This document shows positions 54,098 through 63,539 of a DNA stretch of 64,000 bases, in pieces (position 1 is the stretch's first letter; each line of letters opens with the position of its first letter). The notes beneath the pieces were generated by a model. That model searched no databases. It was not told where the DNA came from and worked only from the letters and a program-made list of their open reading frames with translations. This stretch comes from G963422445 sp963422445 (GTDB lineage Bacteria > Pseudomonadota > Alphaproteobacteria > Thalassobaculales > Thalassobaculaceae), in assembly GCA_963422445.2 (NCBI GenBank), contig OY729512.2, positions 4,898,001 to 4,962,000 on the forward strand. The letters are read 5' to 3'. The position numbers were made by a program, and so were the translations under genes.

Positions 54098-55065
54098 GCC
54101 GGCGCTGCCGTCCGTTCGGCAGTCCGGAGGCGCGCCGAACGCGCCCTCGGATTGATTGCAGTTTCAGTGGTGGTCGGCCGGATTGGCCGGCCATGAATAG
54201 CGGAAAACGACGGCGCCGCGAGATCGCGCGCATCCGGCGGCGCATGACGGGAGCGTCCGCCGTCGTTCCCGCAGCGGTTCCGGATGAACCGCTTCACAAG
54301 TCGATCCTCAAGAGAATGGAACGCAACCACGGCTAGTCGGCCGCCGGGAAGCAGCAAGCGTTCGGCAGCGCAGAGACCGCGGTCGAGTTCACCGAGTTCG
54401 TCATTCACATGAATGCGCAAGGCCTGGAATGTGCGGGTTGCCGGATCGATGCCAATCTTGTGACGACCTCGCGGCAGCGCCTTGTGAACGATCTCGGCAA
54501 GCCGAACAGTCGTTTCGATCGCCGCTTCGGAGCGGGCCAGGATGATGGCCCGAGCGACGCGGCGCGCGTACCGCTCTTCACCAAAGCGGAAAATGATGTT
54601 CGCGAGATCGACCTCGCTGGCGGTATTCACGACATCGACTGCGCTCGGCCCGTCGGTGCCCATACGCATATCGACCGGCCCGTCCCACCGGAACGAAAAG
54701 CCACGCGCGGGGTCGTCGAGTTGTTGCGATGAGACGCCGAGATCGAGCACGACGCCGTTGACCCGCCCGATGCCCGTCTGCAGCACCAGCGTATCCATAT
54801 CGCCGAACCGCCCCTCAATCAGGGTGAGCCGGTTCCCGTAGGCTACCCGCAGCCGCCTACCCCGCCGAATCGCCGCGGGATCGCGGTCGATGGCAATGAC
54901 ACGGCATGCCGCCGCTTCGAGGATCGCGCTGGTGTAGCCGCCGCCGCCAAAGGTTCCGTCGACGTAGCAGCCACCGCCCTGGACGGCGAGAGCGGCGACA
55001 GCCTCGGCGCAAAGAACCGGCGTATGGTCGGTGTGCTGCCTCCGGTCCTGAACCGGCGCAGTCAT
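54073..55065 (-). CDS. rsmH: 16S rRNA m4C1402 methyltransferase RsmH (MraW)
   Basis: 330 aa. N-terminal HTPVLCAEAVAALAVQGGGC, SAM-binding VDGTFGGGGYTSAILE, then VVLDLGVSSQQLDDPARGFS, DMRMGTDGPSA and the C-terminal VVAFHSLEDRLVKRFIRN, all signature segments of MraW. It methylates N4 of C1402 in 16S rRNA. Overlaps mraZ by 4 bp. The last 40 residues are Arg-rich and poorly conserved. Confidence 0.96.
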   Translation of the reverse strand: MTAPVQDRRQHTDHTPVLCAEAVAALAVQGGGCYVDGTFGGGGYTSAILEAAACRVIAIDRDPAAIRRGRRLRVAYGNRLTLIEGRFGDMDTLVLQTGIGRVNGVVLDLGVSSQQLDDPARGFSFRWDGPVDMRMGTDGPSAVDVVNTASEVDLANIIFRFGEERYARRVARAIILARSEAAIETTVRLAEIVHKALPRGRHKIGIDPATRTFQALRIHVNDELGELDRGLCAAERLLLPGGRLAVVAFHSLEDRLVKRFIRNRCGNDGGRSRHAPPDARDLAAPSFSAIHGRPIRPTTTETAINPRARSARLRTAERTAAPAWKREPAS

Positions 55066-55529
55066 TTCGATGCTCCGGCACGCGGGATGATTGACAATGT
55101 TGTTCCGTCCGCAAGCGCCTGGGTCCGCATTGCCGTCCGGAGCCTTTCATGATTTTCCGGCTCCCAGATCTGGAAATTGGTGCCAATTCCCCTGAACAGT
55201 GCTTCCGGCTTGCCTTTCAACTGGGCATGTTCGATGAGTTCGGGTGGAATGACGATTCGGCCATCGCCATCGATCTTCAGGGGATTGGCATCGGCCAGTA
55301 GCGTTTCGAACTGCTCCCGCTTGGGCGAATACATATCCAGCTTTTCGATTGAGTCGATGATGGTCTGCATACGCTCGTCGCCCATGCATTCAATACAGGG
55401 GTGTCTCAGCGACGGATAGAGAACCACAGTCTTCGACTTCTGCGCCTTGAGGACCGCACGGAAAGACGCAGGTACCGATACGCGGCCGTTGCCGTCGATC
55501 CTGTTGCGGTGGGTGTTGAGAAAACTCAC
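55062..55529 (-). CDS. mraZ: Transcriptional regulator MraZ
   Basis: 155 aa, starting at a GTG with GGAGG five bases upstream. Two SpoVT-AbrB-type DNA-binding repeats: FLNTHRNRIDGNGRVSVPAS and LLADANPLKIDGDGRIVIPP. First gene of the dcw cluster; in E. coli MraZ represses its own operon by binding TGGGA repeats. Four TGGA boxes lie upstream (55609-55646). The extra C-terminal tail (TALADGTTLSIIPRAGASK) is longer than in E. coli but usual for alphaproteobacteria. Confidence 0.95.
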   Translation of the reverse strand: MSFLNTHRNRIDGNGRVSVPASFRAVLKAQKSKTVVLYPSLRHPCIECMGDERMQTIIDSIEKLDMYSPKREQFETLLADANPLKIDGDGRIVIPPELIEHAQLKGKPEALFRGIGTNFQIWEPENHERLRTAMRTQALADGTTLSIIPRAGASK

Positions 55530-55608
55530 ACCATCCTCCAGATATCGTCTTGCGCCGCGACCCGCCGTCGCGCTGAAATCGCGGCATAGGGCAGAAGAAT
55601 TCTATCTC

Positions 55609-55650
55609 TGGATATTTCTGGAGTGTACATGGATATTTCTGGAGTGACAA
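55609..55650 (-). promoter_or_regulatory. dcw promoter with probable MraZ operator
   Basis: Plus strand TGGA occurs at 55609, 55619, 55630 and 55640 (spacing 10, 11, 10), as two 17-bp direct repeats TGGATATTTCTGGAGTG 21 bp apart. On the minus strand TTGTCA (55650-55645), a 17-bp spacer and TACACT (55627-55622) form a sigma70-like promoter overlapping both repeats. The layout fits MraZ autorepression. Confidence 0.7.
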
Positions 55651-55887
55651 CATTTGACAAAATTTTTTTTCGACAGTTGCGTTCAGCCTTACACTGTCAT
55701 GTCGATGGTCTATCTTATTGTTTTTTGTAATTTTGCATGACAACGGAGATGTAATGACAACAGCATGATCGCTCGGTCCGAAAACAATCTTCTGGAGGTG
55801 TATCTGGATTCGAGCCGGATTTCGGCGCGGTGTCCGATATGAAGAACGATCGGACACGACCGTCGGTCTTGCGGTCCGAAAAAGGAG

Positions 55888-56300
55888 TCAGACAGTCTTT
55901 AAGCCGGGTTCTGTCCTCCTGGCCATCCGCAGATTGCCAGGAAGGATGGCCATTCCTCTGGGACAGCCGTCACCGGCTGCCTCAAGCGACCTACCCGGAC
56001 GACGGCGCGAAAACTCGCCCGCTGTCCTCCCGGAGGAGACAGCCGTCCGTCCTTATTCGGTCTTGCTCCCGGTGGGGTTTACCGTGCCGGTGTCATTGCT
56101 GACCCCGCGGTGCGCTTTTGCCGCACCCTTTCACCCTTACCAGGCGGCCATCGGGCATCCCGGCGGTTTGCTTTCTGTGGCACTTTCCCTGGGGTCGCCC
56201 CCGCCGGGCATTACCCGGCACCGTGTTTCCGTGGAGCCCGGACTTTCCTCCAGCGGCACTCGCCGCAGCGGCTGCCGCCAGCGGCCATCCGACCGTCTGA
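55888..56300 (-). ncRNA. rnpB: RNase P RNA (rnpB), bacterial type A
   Basis: Read on the minus strand, the RNA starts near 56300 (GACGGTCGGATGGCCGCTGG) with the P1 strand, contains the CR-I region near GCCGCTGGAGGAAAGTCCGG, the GGGTAAT-like core near 56215, and ends with GACAGAACCCGGCTTAAAGA then CTGTC, matching the P1/P4 3' segments of RNase P RNA. Length about 410 nt. It cleaves 5' leaders from pre-tRNA. The exact ends are estimates. The gene lies 359 bp upstream of mraZ on the same strand. Confidence 0.92.
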
Positions 56301-56534
56301 CACAGTCAGTCACTATGCGGCAACCTAGGGCAAGTCAATGACCCGCATCGTGTCTTGCGTATGCGAGCCTGCGAAAGCCGAATTCCGGGATTCATGGTAT
56401 ATGGTACCTATCGGGTCGGTCATCGGAAGGAAAGCCGCGGCGACATGAGCATCGCCGCTGAGGTCACGATCTGAAACCGTCTGTCGTCCACGCCGATCAG
56501 AATGTCCGACTTAAACCCGGGACCGACCATGTAA
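56301..56534. other. Short stretch between rnpB and IS630 copy C2
   Basis: Probably contains the rnpB promoter. A minus-strand frame beginning MVGPGFKSDILIGVDDRRFQ (56529 leftward) might be a gene fragment cut by the IS630; I do not recognise it. Confidence 0.35.
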
Positions 56535-57736
56535 TACCAAAGCCATGAATGATTGACTCGTCGGGCAAGGTATTGTGTTTGCGTGATATTTGTTCCCCTT
56601 TATGTTGTGATGTGGGGTTTTTCGGAGGTCTTTCGGAGATGAGCGATGACGGTTCCCGTAACGCGTCTTGATCACACGGCAGGAGAGTTGCGCGCTGCGG
56701 TGAGGCGCTGCGGGAACGAGCGGCAGGCGCGTCGTCTTCGTGCGATAGCGATGATCCTGGACGGGCACAGCCGGGAGGAAGCGGCGCGCTCGCAGGGGAT
56801 GGACCGTCAGACCCTGCGGGACTGGGTGCACCGCTACAACGAAGCCGGTTCTGCGGGTTTGCGCGACCGTCCCGGTTCGGGACGGAAGGTCATGCTCGAC
56901 GAGGAGCAGATGAAGATCGTCACGGGCTGGCTGGAAGCGGGTCCGGAGCCGGAGGCCGATGGGGTGGTTCGGTGGCGGGTGAAGGACATCGCGGGCAAGA
57001 TCGAAGCCCATTTCGGAGTGAAGTATTCGCGGGAAGGAGCCCGCCGCCTGCTCCGGCGTCTTGGCTTCCGTCATCTGTCGCCGCGCCCGCGTCACCCCAA
57101 GACGGAGACGCGGAAACAGGAGGCGTTTCGCAGCGACTTTCAGACGCTTGTCGAGGAAGCCGTGGGACCGGAACGAGCCGAACGGCCGCTCGAGATCTGG
57201 TTTCAGGACGAGGCTCGGATCGGCCAGAAAGGCATGCTGTCACGGGTCTGGGCGCGCAAGGGCCAGCGTCCCCGGATCGTGCGCGATCATCGCTACGGCT
57301 ACGTCTATCTGTTCGGCGCCGTCAACGCGGCGAGCAAGCAAGCCGTGGGCCATGTCGCCGACCGGGCCAACACGGTCTCCATGAACGAGCACCTCGAGCG
57401 GATCGCCGCCGCCGTGCTTCCGGGCCACCACGGAGTGGTGGTTCTCGACGGTGCCGGCTGGCACAAGAGCAAGGAACTCGCGATCCCCGAGAACCTGACC
57501 CTCGTCCTGCTCCCGCCCTACAGCCCGGAACTCAACCCGATGGAGAACGTCATCCAGTTCCTCAAACAGAACTGCTTCGCCAACCGGCTCTTCGACGACA
57601 CCGACGCGCTCCGCAAGACCTGCGAGCAGGCTTGGGACTGGCTTTGCAAATCCCCCAAGCGCATCGCCTCCATCGGCCATCGAGACTGGGCCGTCAGCCC
57701 AAACCCCATACGCGTCAGTCAATAGTGGGTTTGGTA
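56535..57736 (+). mobile_element. IS630-like element type C, copy C2
   Basis: 1202 bp, the same length as C1, opposite orientation. Ends TACCAAAGCC and GGGTTTGGTA, flanked by TAA at 56532-56534 and 57737-57739, a 3-bp TNA duplication. Confidence 0.93.
56646..57725 (+). CDS. IS630-family transposase (C2), 359 aa
   Basis: Intact, starting MTVPVTRLDHTAGELRAA after a GGAG about 8 bases upstream. Same domains as C1: HTH SREEAARSQGMDRQTLRDWV, catalytic IWFQDEARIGQKG, VVLDGAGWHKSK, LPPYSPELNPMEN. Differences from C1 are limited to a handful of residues (for example RIAAAVL in place of RIGAAVL). Confidence 0.95.
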   Translation: MTVPVTRLDHTAGELRAAVRRCGNERQARRLRAIAMILDGHSREEAARSQGMDRQTLRDWVHRYNEAGSAGLRDRPGSGRKVMLDEEQMKIVTGWLEAGPEPEADGVVRWRVKDIAGKIEAHFGVKYSREGARRLLRRLGFRHLSPRPRHPKTETRKQEAFRSDFQTLVEEAVGPERAERPLEIWFQDEARIGQKGMLSRVWARKGQRPRIVRDHRYGYVYLFGAVNAASKQAVGHVADRANTVSMNEHLERIAAAVLPGHHGVVVLDGAGWHKSKELAIPENLTLVLLPPYSPELNPMENVIQFLKQNCFANRLFDDTDALRKTCEQAWDWLCKSPKRIASIGHRDWAVSPNPIRVSQ

Positions 57737-57739
57737 TAA

Positions 57740-58082
57740 AACGCCCTCACCATCGCGGATGCAACATCGAATGCCTGATCCTGCGCAACATCACAACGTT
57801 ACGCCGGACCCACAACCGGATCGTCGAGAGTATCGCCACGGTCCGATAACGCCAACGACCCTGACGACCCTGCGAAAGACACTCTCTACAACCCCTCAAA
57901 ATAATGGATAGGGCGGCGCAACAAAACCGCTACAACCACAGAATCGGTCTGATTCGTTAACCGAATGAAGCCGATTCAAACTGAATGCCGTTAGGGCGTA
58001 CGGCGCCTGTCAACGCCACATTTCGAATGCTCGGCCCAAGTTGGCACTTTATGGTTTGACGTTCGCCGTAACAAATTGATTC
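57740..58082. other. About 340 bp between two ISs, nothing recognised
   Basis: AT-richer than the surroundings in its right half. No open frame with protein-like character beyond short pieces, no RNA gene and no repeat seen elsewhere in the window. Confidence 0.45.
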
Positions 58083-58387
58083 TGCAGAGCTTCTTGCAAA
58101 ATTGCCGGCCCGACCGGTTTTTTGCCTTCTCGAGGCCGATTTTTTTGTCGAGGGCCTGGGTCTCGGGGGGCACCCCGTGGTCTGTTGTGTTTCTACAATA
58201 ACAAGATACCGAGGAGGTGACCCCGATGACCCTTGGCTCGACCCTATCCGATCTCTGGCACCGATTTCAAGGGGACCTTTTCCCTGCGTTGGCCGAGGCG
58301 GTCGGTCCTCTCCTGGAGACGCACAAGCGTTTCGTGACAGCTCTCGATCTCGTCAAGGTGGAGGGCTTCGTCGATGAGGTGTGGACC

Positions 58388-59787
58388 TTAGAGATCCCCT
58401 CATATTTTGTTTTAGAATTGATGCGCAATTGATTGAACATGCGTATCGTTCGCAATTCTTGCCAATGTTGCCTCCCGCCGATGTAGGCGTTTGACAGTGA
58501 TGCAAGTTCATTTCGCGGTTGTTTCTGGGGCGCACACGAGCTGCGTTGCCAATGCGAATCATTGGGATCACCATAGCGCCTTCGAGCAAACTCGGAGGCA
58601 GTCGATGACCCAACAAGGTGTATTGCGACGAGACGACATCAGCGAATTCATCTCGAAGATATATGAAGGCGACCTTCATGCGAAGCGAGTCCTGTCGCTT
58701 TCGAACGCAACGCTTGGCGTGCTCACCAGCGCCTCGTTGGCCATCCATGCCGTCGGTCAAGGTCTGGCCCAGGCGATGGACAAGCTCAGCAAGCACGGCG
58801 TCAAGCAGGTCGACCGGTTGCTGAGCAACGAAGGCATCGATGTCGAGCGGTTCTTCGGCTACTGGGTGGCGTACATGGTCGGCGCACGCCCCGAGATTGT
58901 GGTGGCGCTGGACTGGACGAGCTTCGCGCGCGACGGCCACGAGACAGTCGTACTGTCGATGCTGACCGGGCACGGGCGGGCGACGCCGTTGATGTGGAGG
59001 ACGGTGCAGGCGTCGACGCTGAAGGGCAATCAGAGGCGCTATGAGGATGAGTTGCTGCGCGCGCTGCGACACGCGATGCCGGCGGGGGTGACGGTGACGG
59101 TGGTCGCGGACCGGGGGTTCGGCAACGGCCCGGTCATTCAGTGTGTGGGCGAGGAGCTCGGTTTCGAGTATGTGCTTCGCATCCGCGGTGATTTCTACGT
59201 CACCAACGCGAAGGGTGAGCGGCGCTTGGCATCGGATTGGGTGGGCGTGAAGGGACGCTCGCGCACGCTGCGCGGTGCGACGGTGACCGAGTCCGAGTTG
59301 CCGGTCGGCACGGTGGTGTGCGTGCACGCCAAGGCGATGAAGGAATCGTGGTGTGTGGTGGCCAGCGAGGAGAAGATTGCCACCCGCACGCTGATTCGTT
59401 ACTACGCCAAGCGTTGGGGCATCGAGACGAGCTTTCGCGACATCAAGGACATGCGATTCGGGATGGCGATGTCGGCGATGCGCATCCGACACATCGCGCG
59501 CCGTGACCGCCTGCTGCTGCTCAGTGCGTTGTCGATCGCGCTGCTGACATTGCTCGGCGCGGCCGGCGAGAGCATCGGCTACGACCGTTGGCTGAAGGCG
59601 AATACGGTCAAGACCCGCACCCATTCGCTGTTTCGCCAAGGATTGATGCTCTATCAACATATTCCCAACTGGCCCGAGCATCGGCTGCGTCCACTGGTCG
59701 AGAAATTTGCACAGATGCTCATCGAGCAACGCGTGTACCGTGAAATCTTCGGGGTCATTTGACGACTAAAATGAGGGGATGTTTAAG
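58388..59787 (+). mobile_element. IS4-family element type K, inserted in J2
   Basis: 1400 bp. Ends TTAGAGATCCCCTCAT and ATGAGGGGATGTTTAAG, inverted repeats of about 16 bp. Flanked by the 10-bp duplication GGTGTGGACC (58378-58387 and 59788-59797), typical of the IS4 family. Confidence 0.92.
58605..59762 (+). CDS. IS4-family transposase (385 aa)
   Basis: Intact from the ATG at 58605 (MTQQGVLRRDDISEFISKIY) with GGAGG six bases upstream. Catalytic domain: VALDWTSFARDGHETVVLSM (first Asp), TVTVVADRGFGNGPVIQCVG (second Asp), and the Y-(2)-R-(3)-E-(6)-K region IRYYAKRWGIETSFRDIKDM (Glu and Lys). The C-terminal helices are complete. No second copy in the window. Confidence 0.93.
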   Translation: MTQQGVLRRDDISEFISKIYEGDLHAKRVLSLSNATLGVLTSASLAIHAVGQGLAQAMDKLSKHGVKQVDRLLSNEGIDVERFFGYWVAYMVGARPEIVVALDWTSFARDGHETVVLSMLTGHGRATPLMWRTVQASTLKGNQRRYEDELLRALRHAMPAGVTVTVVADRGFGNGPVIQCVGEELGFEYVLRIRGDFYVTNAKGERRLASDWVGVKGRSRTLRGATVTESELPVGTVVCVHAKAMKESWCVVASEEKIATRTLIRYYAKRWGIETSFRDIKDMRFGMAMSAMRIRHIARRDRLLLLSALSIALLTLLGAAGESIGYDRWLKANTVKTRTHSLFRQGLMLYQHIPNWPEHRLRPLVEKFAQMLIEQRVYREIFGVI

Positions 59788-60987
59788 GGTGTGGACCGGT
59801 CCGGGTCGGCCCCGGGAGGATCGCCAGGCGCTGGCCCGTGGCTTCATTGCCAAGGCGGTGTGGGGTCTGCCGACGACCCGCCACCTGATCGACAGGCTCA
59901 AGGTGGACCCGACGTTGCGCCGACTGTGCGGCGGGTCGCGTGTCGCGGAGATCCCGAGTGAAGCGACGTTTTCGCGGGCGTTCGCCGAATGTTCGCAGTC
60001 CCGTCTTCCGGAGAGGATGCACGCGGCTCTGGTTGCAGAGACACTGGGCGACACGCTCATCGGCCACGTGTCGCGGGACTCGACGGCCATCGAGGCCCGG
60101 GAGACGCCGGCCCCGAAGCCGAAGGCCAGGACGCCGAACCGCAAGCGCGGCCGGCCCCGCAAGGGCGCGGAGAGGACGAAGGAGCCTGGGCGTCTCGAAC
60201 GGGATGGATCTCGATGAGAGGCTCGACGCGCTGCCGAAGGTCTGCGATCACGGGGCAAAGAAGACTGCCAAGGGGGTCATGGAGGCTTGGCGCGGTTACA
60301 AGCTGCCTATCGACACAGCAGACTGCGGGGTGCCGCTGAGGACCGTCCTCACCTCGGCATCCGTCCATGACAGCCCGGTCGCGATCCCGCTGGCGATAAT
60401 GACCGCCGAGCGTGTGACCAATCTCTACGATCTCATGGACGCGGCCTATGATGCCAGGGAGATCTACCAGATGAGCGAACGGCTTGGCCATGTGCCGATC
60501 ATCGATGTCAATCCGCGCCGGGACAAGGACCTCAAGGAGGAGCGAGACCGGGAGGCCCGGACCCGGCGTGCAGTAGGCCATGTCGATCCCGAGAACGTGC
60601 GGGTCCGGATCCGGTCCGGTGTCGAGAGGACCAACGCCCGCCTCAAGGATGAGTGTGGCGGGCGCCATGTCCGCGTCCGTGGACATTCCAAGGTCGCCTG
60701 CCATCTCATGTTCGGCATCCTGGCCCTGGCGGCTGACCCGTTGATACGTCTCGCCGCCCCATAGCGCGGCTCCGACAACGCATGCCGACCCTTCACGGCC
60801 CTCTCGAAGAGAGGGGCCCGGAGAGGCGTGTCCCGATGTCCACAAAGGTCCCTGTTTGTTCTCATCATCTCTGATGAGACACCGCGAATCCATGGAGTCC
60901 GACCTCCAGGTGCAGAGGTGACCGGGATCAACCGACCGATCCGGGCTCACCGGACCCTAGGGCAGGAATTTTGCAAGAGGTTCTGCA

Positions 60988-61483
60988 TAAAAATAATTTT
61001 CGATCCGGCACAAATGGCTCCACATTCCTGACGATTTCGTTATTCCGTCATCGGAATTCTCCAGCGATGTAGTTGTGGCACATCTGCGGCGCGGCCGATC
61101 CACGCGACTTCGGGGTGGGTCTTGGTGCGCTTGATGCGCATGAACTGTCCCTTTCGGTTCGCGGGGTGTCTCTGTTTGATGTCGAGACCTTGAGGGCGCG
61201 CGCGGCCCGCCGTCAACGGGCGCAAGAACGATCCTGGCCCCACGAATGACTTTTTGCGATAAGAATCCGTGAACATGACGGCGCGGATCATCATGAATGG
61301 CACCGTCATCAAGACCCCGCTCCTGCGAAGTACGCTCAGCGCAGATACGGTCCGGGATGCGGCGGAAAGGGTCATGCCGGTGCCACCTCGAATCTGGCCA
61401 GACTACATGGCTCGCGGCTAAACTCGACCCCAGGCAACGTCAATGTGTCGACCAGCAAGGTCGACGTGGTGGTCTCGACTCAC
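60988..61483. other. About 500 bp of decayed sequence between ISs
   Basis: Two weak coding-like pieces: minus strand 61180-61040 (ANRKGQFMRIKRTKTHPEVA) and plus strand 61274-61421 (IIMNGTVIKTPLLRSTLSAD, faintly like the N-terminus of PLP-dependent threonine/serine dehydratases). Neither is enough to call a gene. Confidence 0.4.
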
Positions 61484-61485
61484 TA

Positions 61486-62356
61486 GGTCGTGTTGACGAA
61501 TTCATGAAATGCTGATAATCATTCTCCATCAATGACACTTTCCGGGGACTTATCATGGCGTTACGCCTGCTCATCACGGATGCTATCTGGTCGACACTCG
61601 AGCCGCTACTGCGTGAGAGCAAACACGCCGCCGGCGCCCCGCCACGGCTCAGCGACCGAATGTTCATCGAAGCCGTCCTCTACCAGGCGCGGACCGGAAC
61701 CCCATGGCGCGACCTGCCCGACGAATTCGGCCATTGGAATGCCGTTTATCAGCGGTTTCGCCGTTGGGAGAAGCGCCACCTCTGGGCGCGGCTCTGGCAA
61801 CAGATACAACAGGTAGATGATGAACCACTCAAGGAAGTGTTCATCGATTCGACCATCGTGCGCGCTCATCAACACGCCGCCGGCGCGGTAAAAAAAAAAC
61901 GGTGGCCAAGAGGCCCAGGCTCTCGGCCGCTCCCGGGGCGGGTTCTCCACCAAGCTGAACGTCGCCTGTGCCAACGAAACAACCGGTGTGTCCTTCGTGT
62001 TGACGGGTGGCGAGCGCCATGATGGTGTGGGATTCGAGCTGCTGTGGAAGGCTTTGCCCAGCTCTCCCGCACCGGAGGCTGCGGTCATGGACAAGGCGTA
62101 TGACAGCAAGGGCATTCGCCAGGTGCTGGCCGACCAGGGCGTCGAAGCCGTGATACCCGCCCGGTCGAACCGGACTGAGACGATTCATCACGATCGAGAA
62201 AAGTACAAGCGGCGCCAGCAGGTCGAGCGATTCTTCAACAAGCTCAAACAATTCCGTCGCATTGCCACACGTTATGACAAGCTCGCTCGGACGTTCCTCG
62301 CGTTTGTCCACATTGTCTCAGCATGGATCATGCTTCGATCATTCGTCAACACGCCC
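61486..62356 (+). mobile_element. IS5-family element type B, copy B2 (uninterrupted)
   Basis: 871 bp. Ends GGTCGTGTTGACGAAT and ATTCGTCAACACGCCC, flanked by TA at 61484-61485 and 62357-62358. It supplies the uninterrupted reference for copy B1. Confidence 0.9.
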
Positions 62357-62359
62357 TAG
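61555..62359 (+). pseudogene. IS5-family transposase (B2), two frames joined at a poly-A tract
   Basis: The first frame MALRLLITDAIWSTLEPLLR to VFIDSTIVRAHQHAAGAV runs into a tract of ten A (61890-61899). The catalytic second half (NGGQEAQALGRSRGG, ACANETTGVSFVLTGG, AVMDKAYDSKGIRQVL, RFFNKLKQFRRIATRYD) lies in the +1 frame (equivalent to -2). Copy B1 has six A and needs -1. Either the A-tract is used for slippage or it has expanded and inactivated the gene. Confidence 0.75.
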
Positions 62360-63536
62360 TGTCCTGTACGCAAAGTTCGTATTGTTAAGGGGGTGGTGTC
62401 GATTCGGGGGGCATGGTGATGCGACTTTCGGTGGAGATCAAGCTGAGCGCGGACGAGCGCAACGAGCTTGAGCGGCTGGCGCGCGGGCGCAAAGTCTGGC
62501 GAGGCCTGTCCGATCGGGCGCACATCGTGCTGCTGGCGGCCGAAGGGCTTACCAATGTGCAGATTGGGAGCGTGCTGGGCGTGACCAGCCAGACCGCCAG
62601 GAAGTGGCGCAATCGCTTCGCAGAGCATCGTCTTGACGGGCTTGACGACGAGCCGCGCTCCGGCCGTCCCCGGCGCATCGATGACGACGCCGTGGCCGAG
62701 GTGGTGCGCAAGACGCTTGAGGAGAAGCCTCGTGACGCGACCCAATGGAGCACGCGCTCGATGGCGCAGGCGACGGGGTATGCGCCGTCGACGGTCAATC
62801 GCATCTGGCGAGCCTTTTCCCTTCAGCCGCACAGGAGCGAGACCTTCAAGCTCTCGGCAGACCCCTACTTCGTGGACAAGACGCGCGACATCGTGGGGCT
62901 CTACGTGGACCCGCCGCAGCATGCCATGGTCCTCTGCGTGGACGAGAAATCGCAGGTTCAGGCCCTCGATCGCACCCAGCCGCTGCTGCCGCTGCGCCCG
63001 GGGCAGGTCGAGCGGCGCACTCACGATTACAAGCGCAACGGCACGACCTCGCTCTTCGCAGCCCTTGACGTCGCCACAGGCAAGGTCATCGGACAGTGCT
63101 ATCGGCGCCACCGCAGCGTGGAGTTCCGCAAGTTCCTGGATCACGTCGAGGCCAACGTGCCGCCCGACCTCGAGATCCACATCGTCATGGACAACTACTC
63201 GACCCACAAGACGAAGACGATCCGCGACTGGTTCGCCCGGCGACCGCGCTGGCATGTTCACTTCACCCCGACCTCTGCCTCGTGGCTCAACCAAGTCGAG
63301 CGCTTCTTCGCCGATCTGACAGAGAAGCAGATCCGGCGCGGGGTTCACCGATCGACCGTCGAGCTGGAGCAGGCGATCACCGGGTACATCGACACCGTCA
63401 ACGAGGACCCCAAGCCCTTCCGCTGGCACAAGACAGCCGATGAAATCCTGGCGTCCATCAAGCGCTTCTGCCTCAGGACCCTCGAAACCGCTGCAGCCGC
63501 AACATCATAACGGTACGAACTTCGGAATCAGGACAC
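62359..63536 (+). mobile_element. IS630-family element type L
   Basis: 1178 bp. Ends GTGTCCTGTACGC and the inverted GGAATCAGGACAC, with TA on both sides (62357-62358, 63537-63538), the usual IS630 target. It abuts element B2, sharing its right TA, and it truncates the AAA-ATPase gene at 63540. Confidence 0.92.
62413..63510 (+). CDS. IS630-family transposase (type L), 365 aa
   Basis: Intact. HTH part SDRAHIVLLAAEGLTNVQIG and SVLGVTSQTARKWRNRFAEH; DDE domain AMVLCVDEKSQVQALDRTQP (first Asp), IHIVMDNYSTHKTKTIRDWF (second Asp), FTPTSASWLNQVERFFADLT (Glu). The start is MVMRLSV or the second ATG six bases later. It is the same subfamily as the broken type-D gene and distinct from type C. Confidence 0.94.
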   Translation: MVMRLSVEIKLSADERNELERLARGRKVWRGLSDRAHIVLLAAEGLTNVQIGSVLGVTSQTARKWRNRFAEHRLDGLDDEPRSGRPRRIDDDAVAEVVRKTLEEKPRDATQWSTRSMAQATGYAPSTVNRIWRAFSLQPHRSETFKLSADPYFVDKTRDIVGLYVDPPQHAMVLCVDEKSQVQALDRTQPLLPLRPGQVERRTHDYKRNGTTSLFAALDVATGKVIGQCYRRHRSVEFRKFLDHVEANVPPDLEIHIVMDNYSTHKTKTIRDWFARRPRWHVHFTPTSASWLNQVERFFADLTEKQIRRGVHRSTVELEQAITGYIDTVNEDPKPFRWHKTADEILASIKRFCLRTLETAAAATS

Positions 63537-63539
63537 TAG

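Larger units (their letters stand above)
58217..60764 (+). pseudogene. Type-J transposase (J2), interrupted and frameshifted
   Basis: The gene starts MTPMTLGSTLSDLWHRFQGD and is split after VDEVWT by the IS4-family element; it resumes at 59798 with GPGRPREDRQALARGFIAKA. At 60204 eleven bases present in J1 are missing between two CGAACGG repeats, so GRLER is followed by a stop; MDLDERLDALPKVCDHGAKK continues in another frame to the end at 60764. DDE motifs HVSRDSTAIEARE and LMDAAYDAREI remain readable. Confidence 0.88.
58087..60983 (+). mobile_element. IS element type J, copy J2, interrupted by an IS4-family element
   Basis: Same ends as J1 (GAGCTTCTTGCAAAATTGCC and the inverted copy) with a TGCA duplication at 58083-58086 and 60984-60987. 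Removing the inner element and one 10-bp duplication leaves 1487 bp, 11 bp less than J1. Confidence 0.92.

Noticed and set aside
55660..55675. T-run near 55661 as a terminator
   Set aside because: There is no stable hairpin before it on either strand; it lies just upstream of the dcw -35 box and looks like AT-rich upstream promoter sequence.
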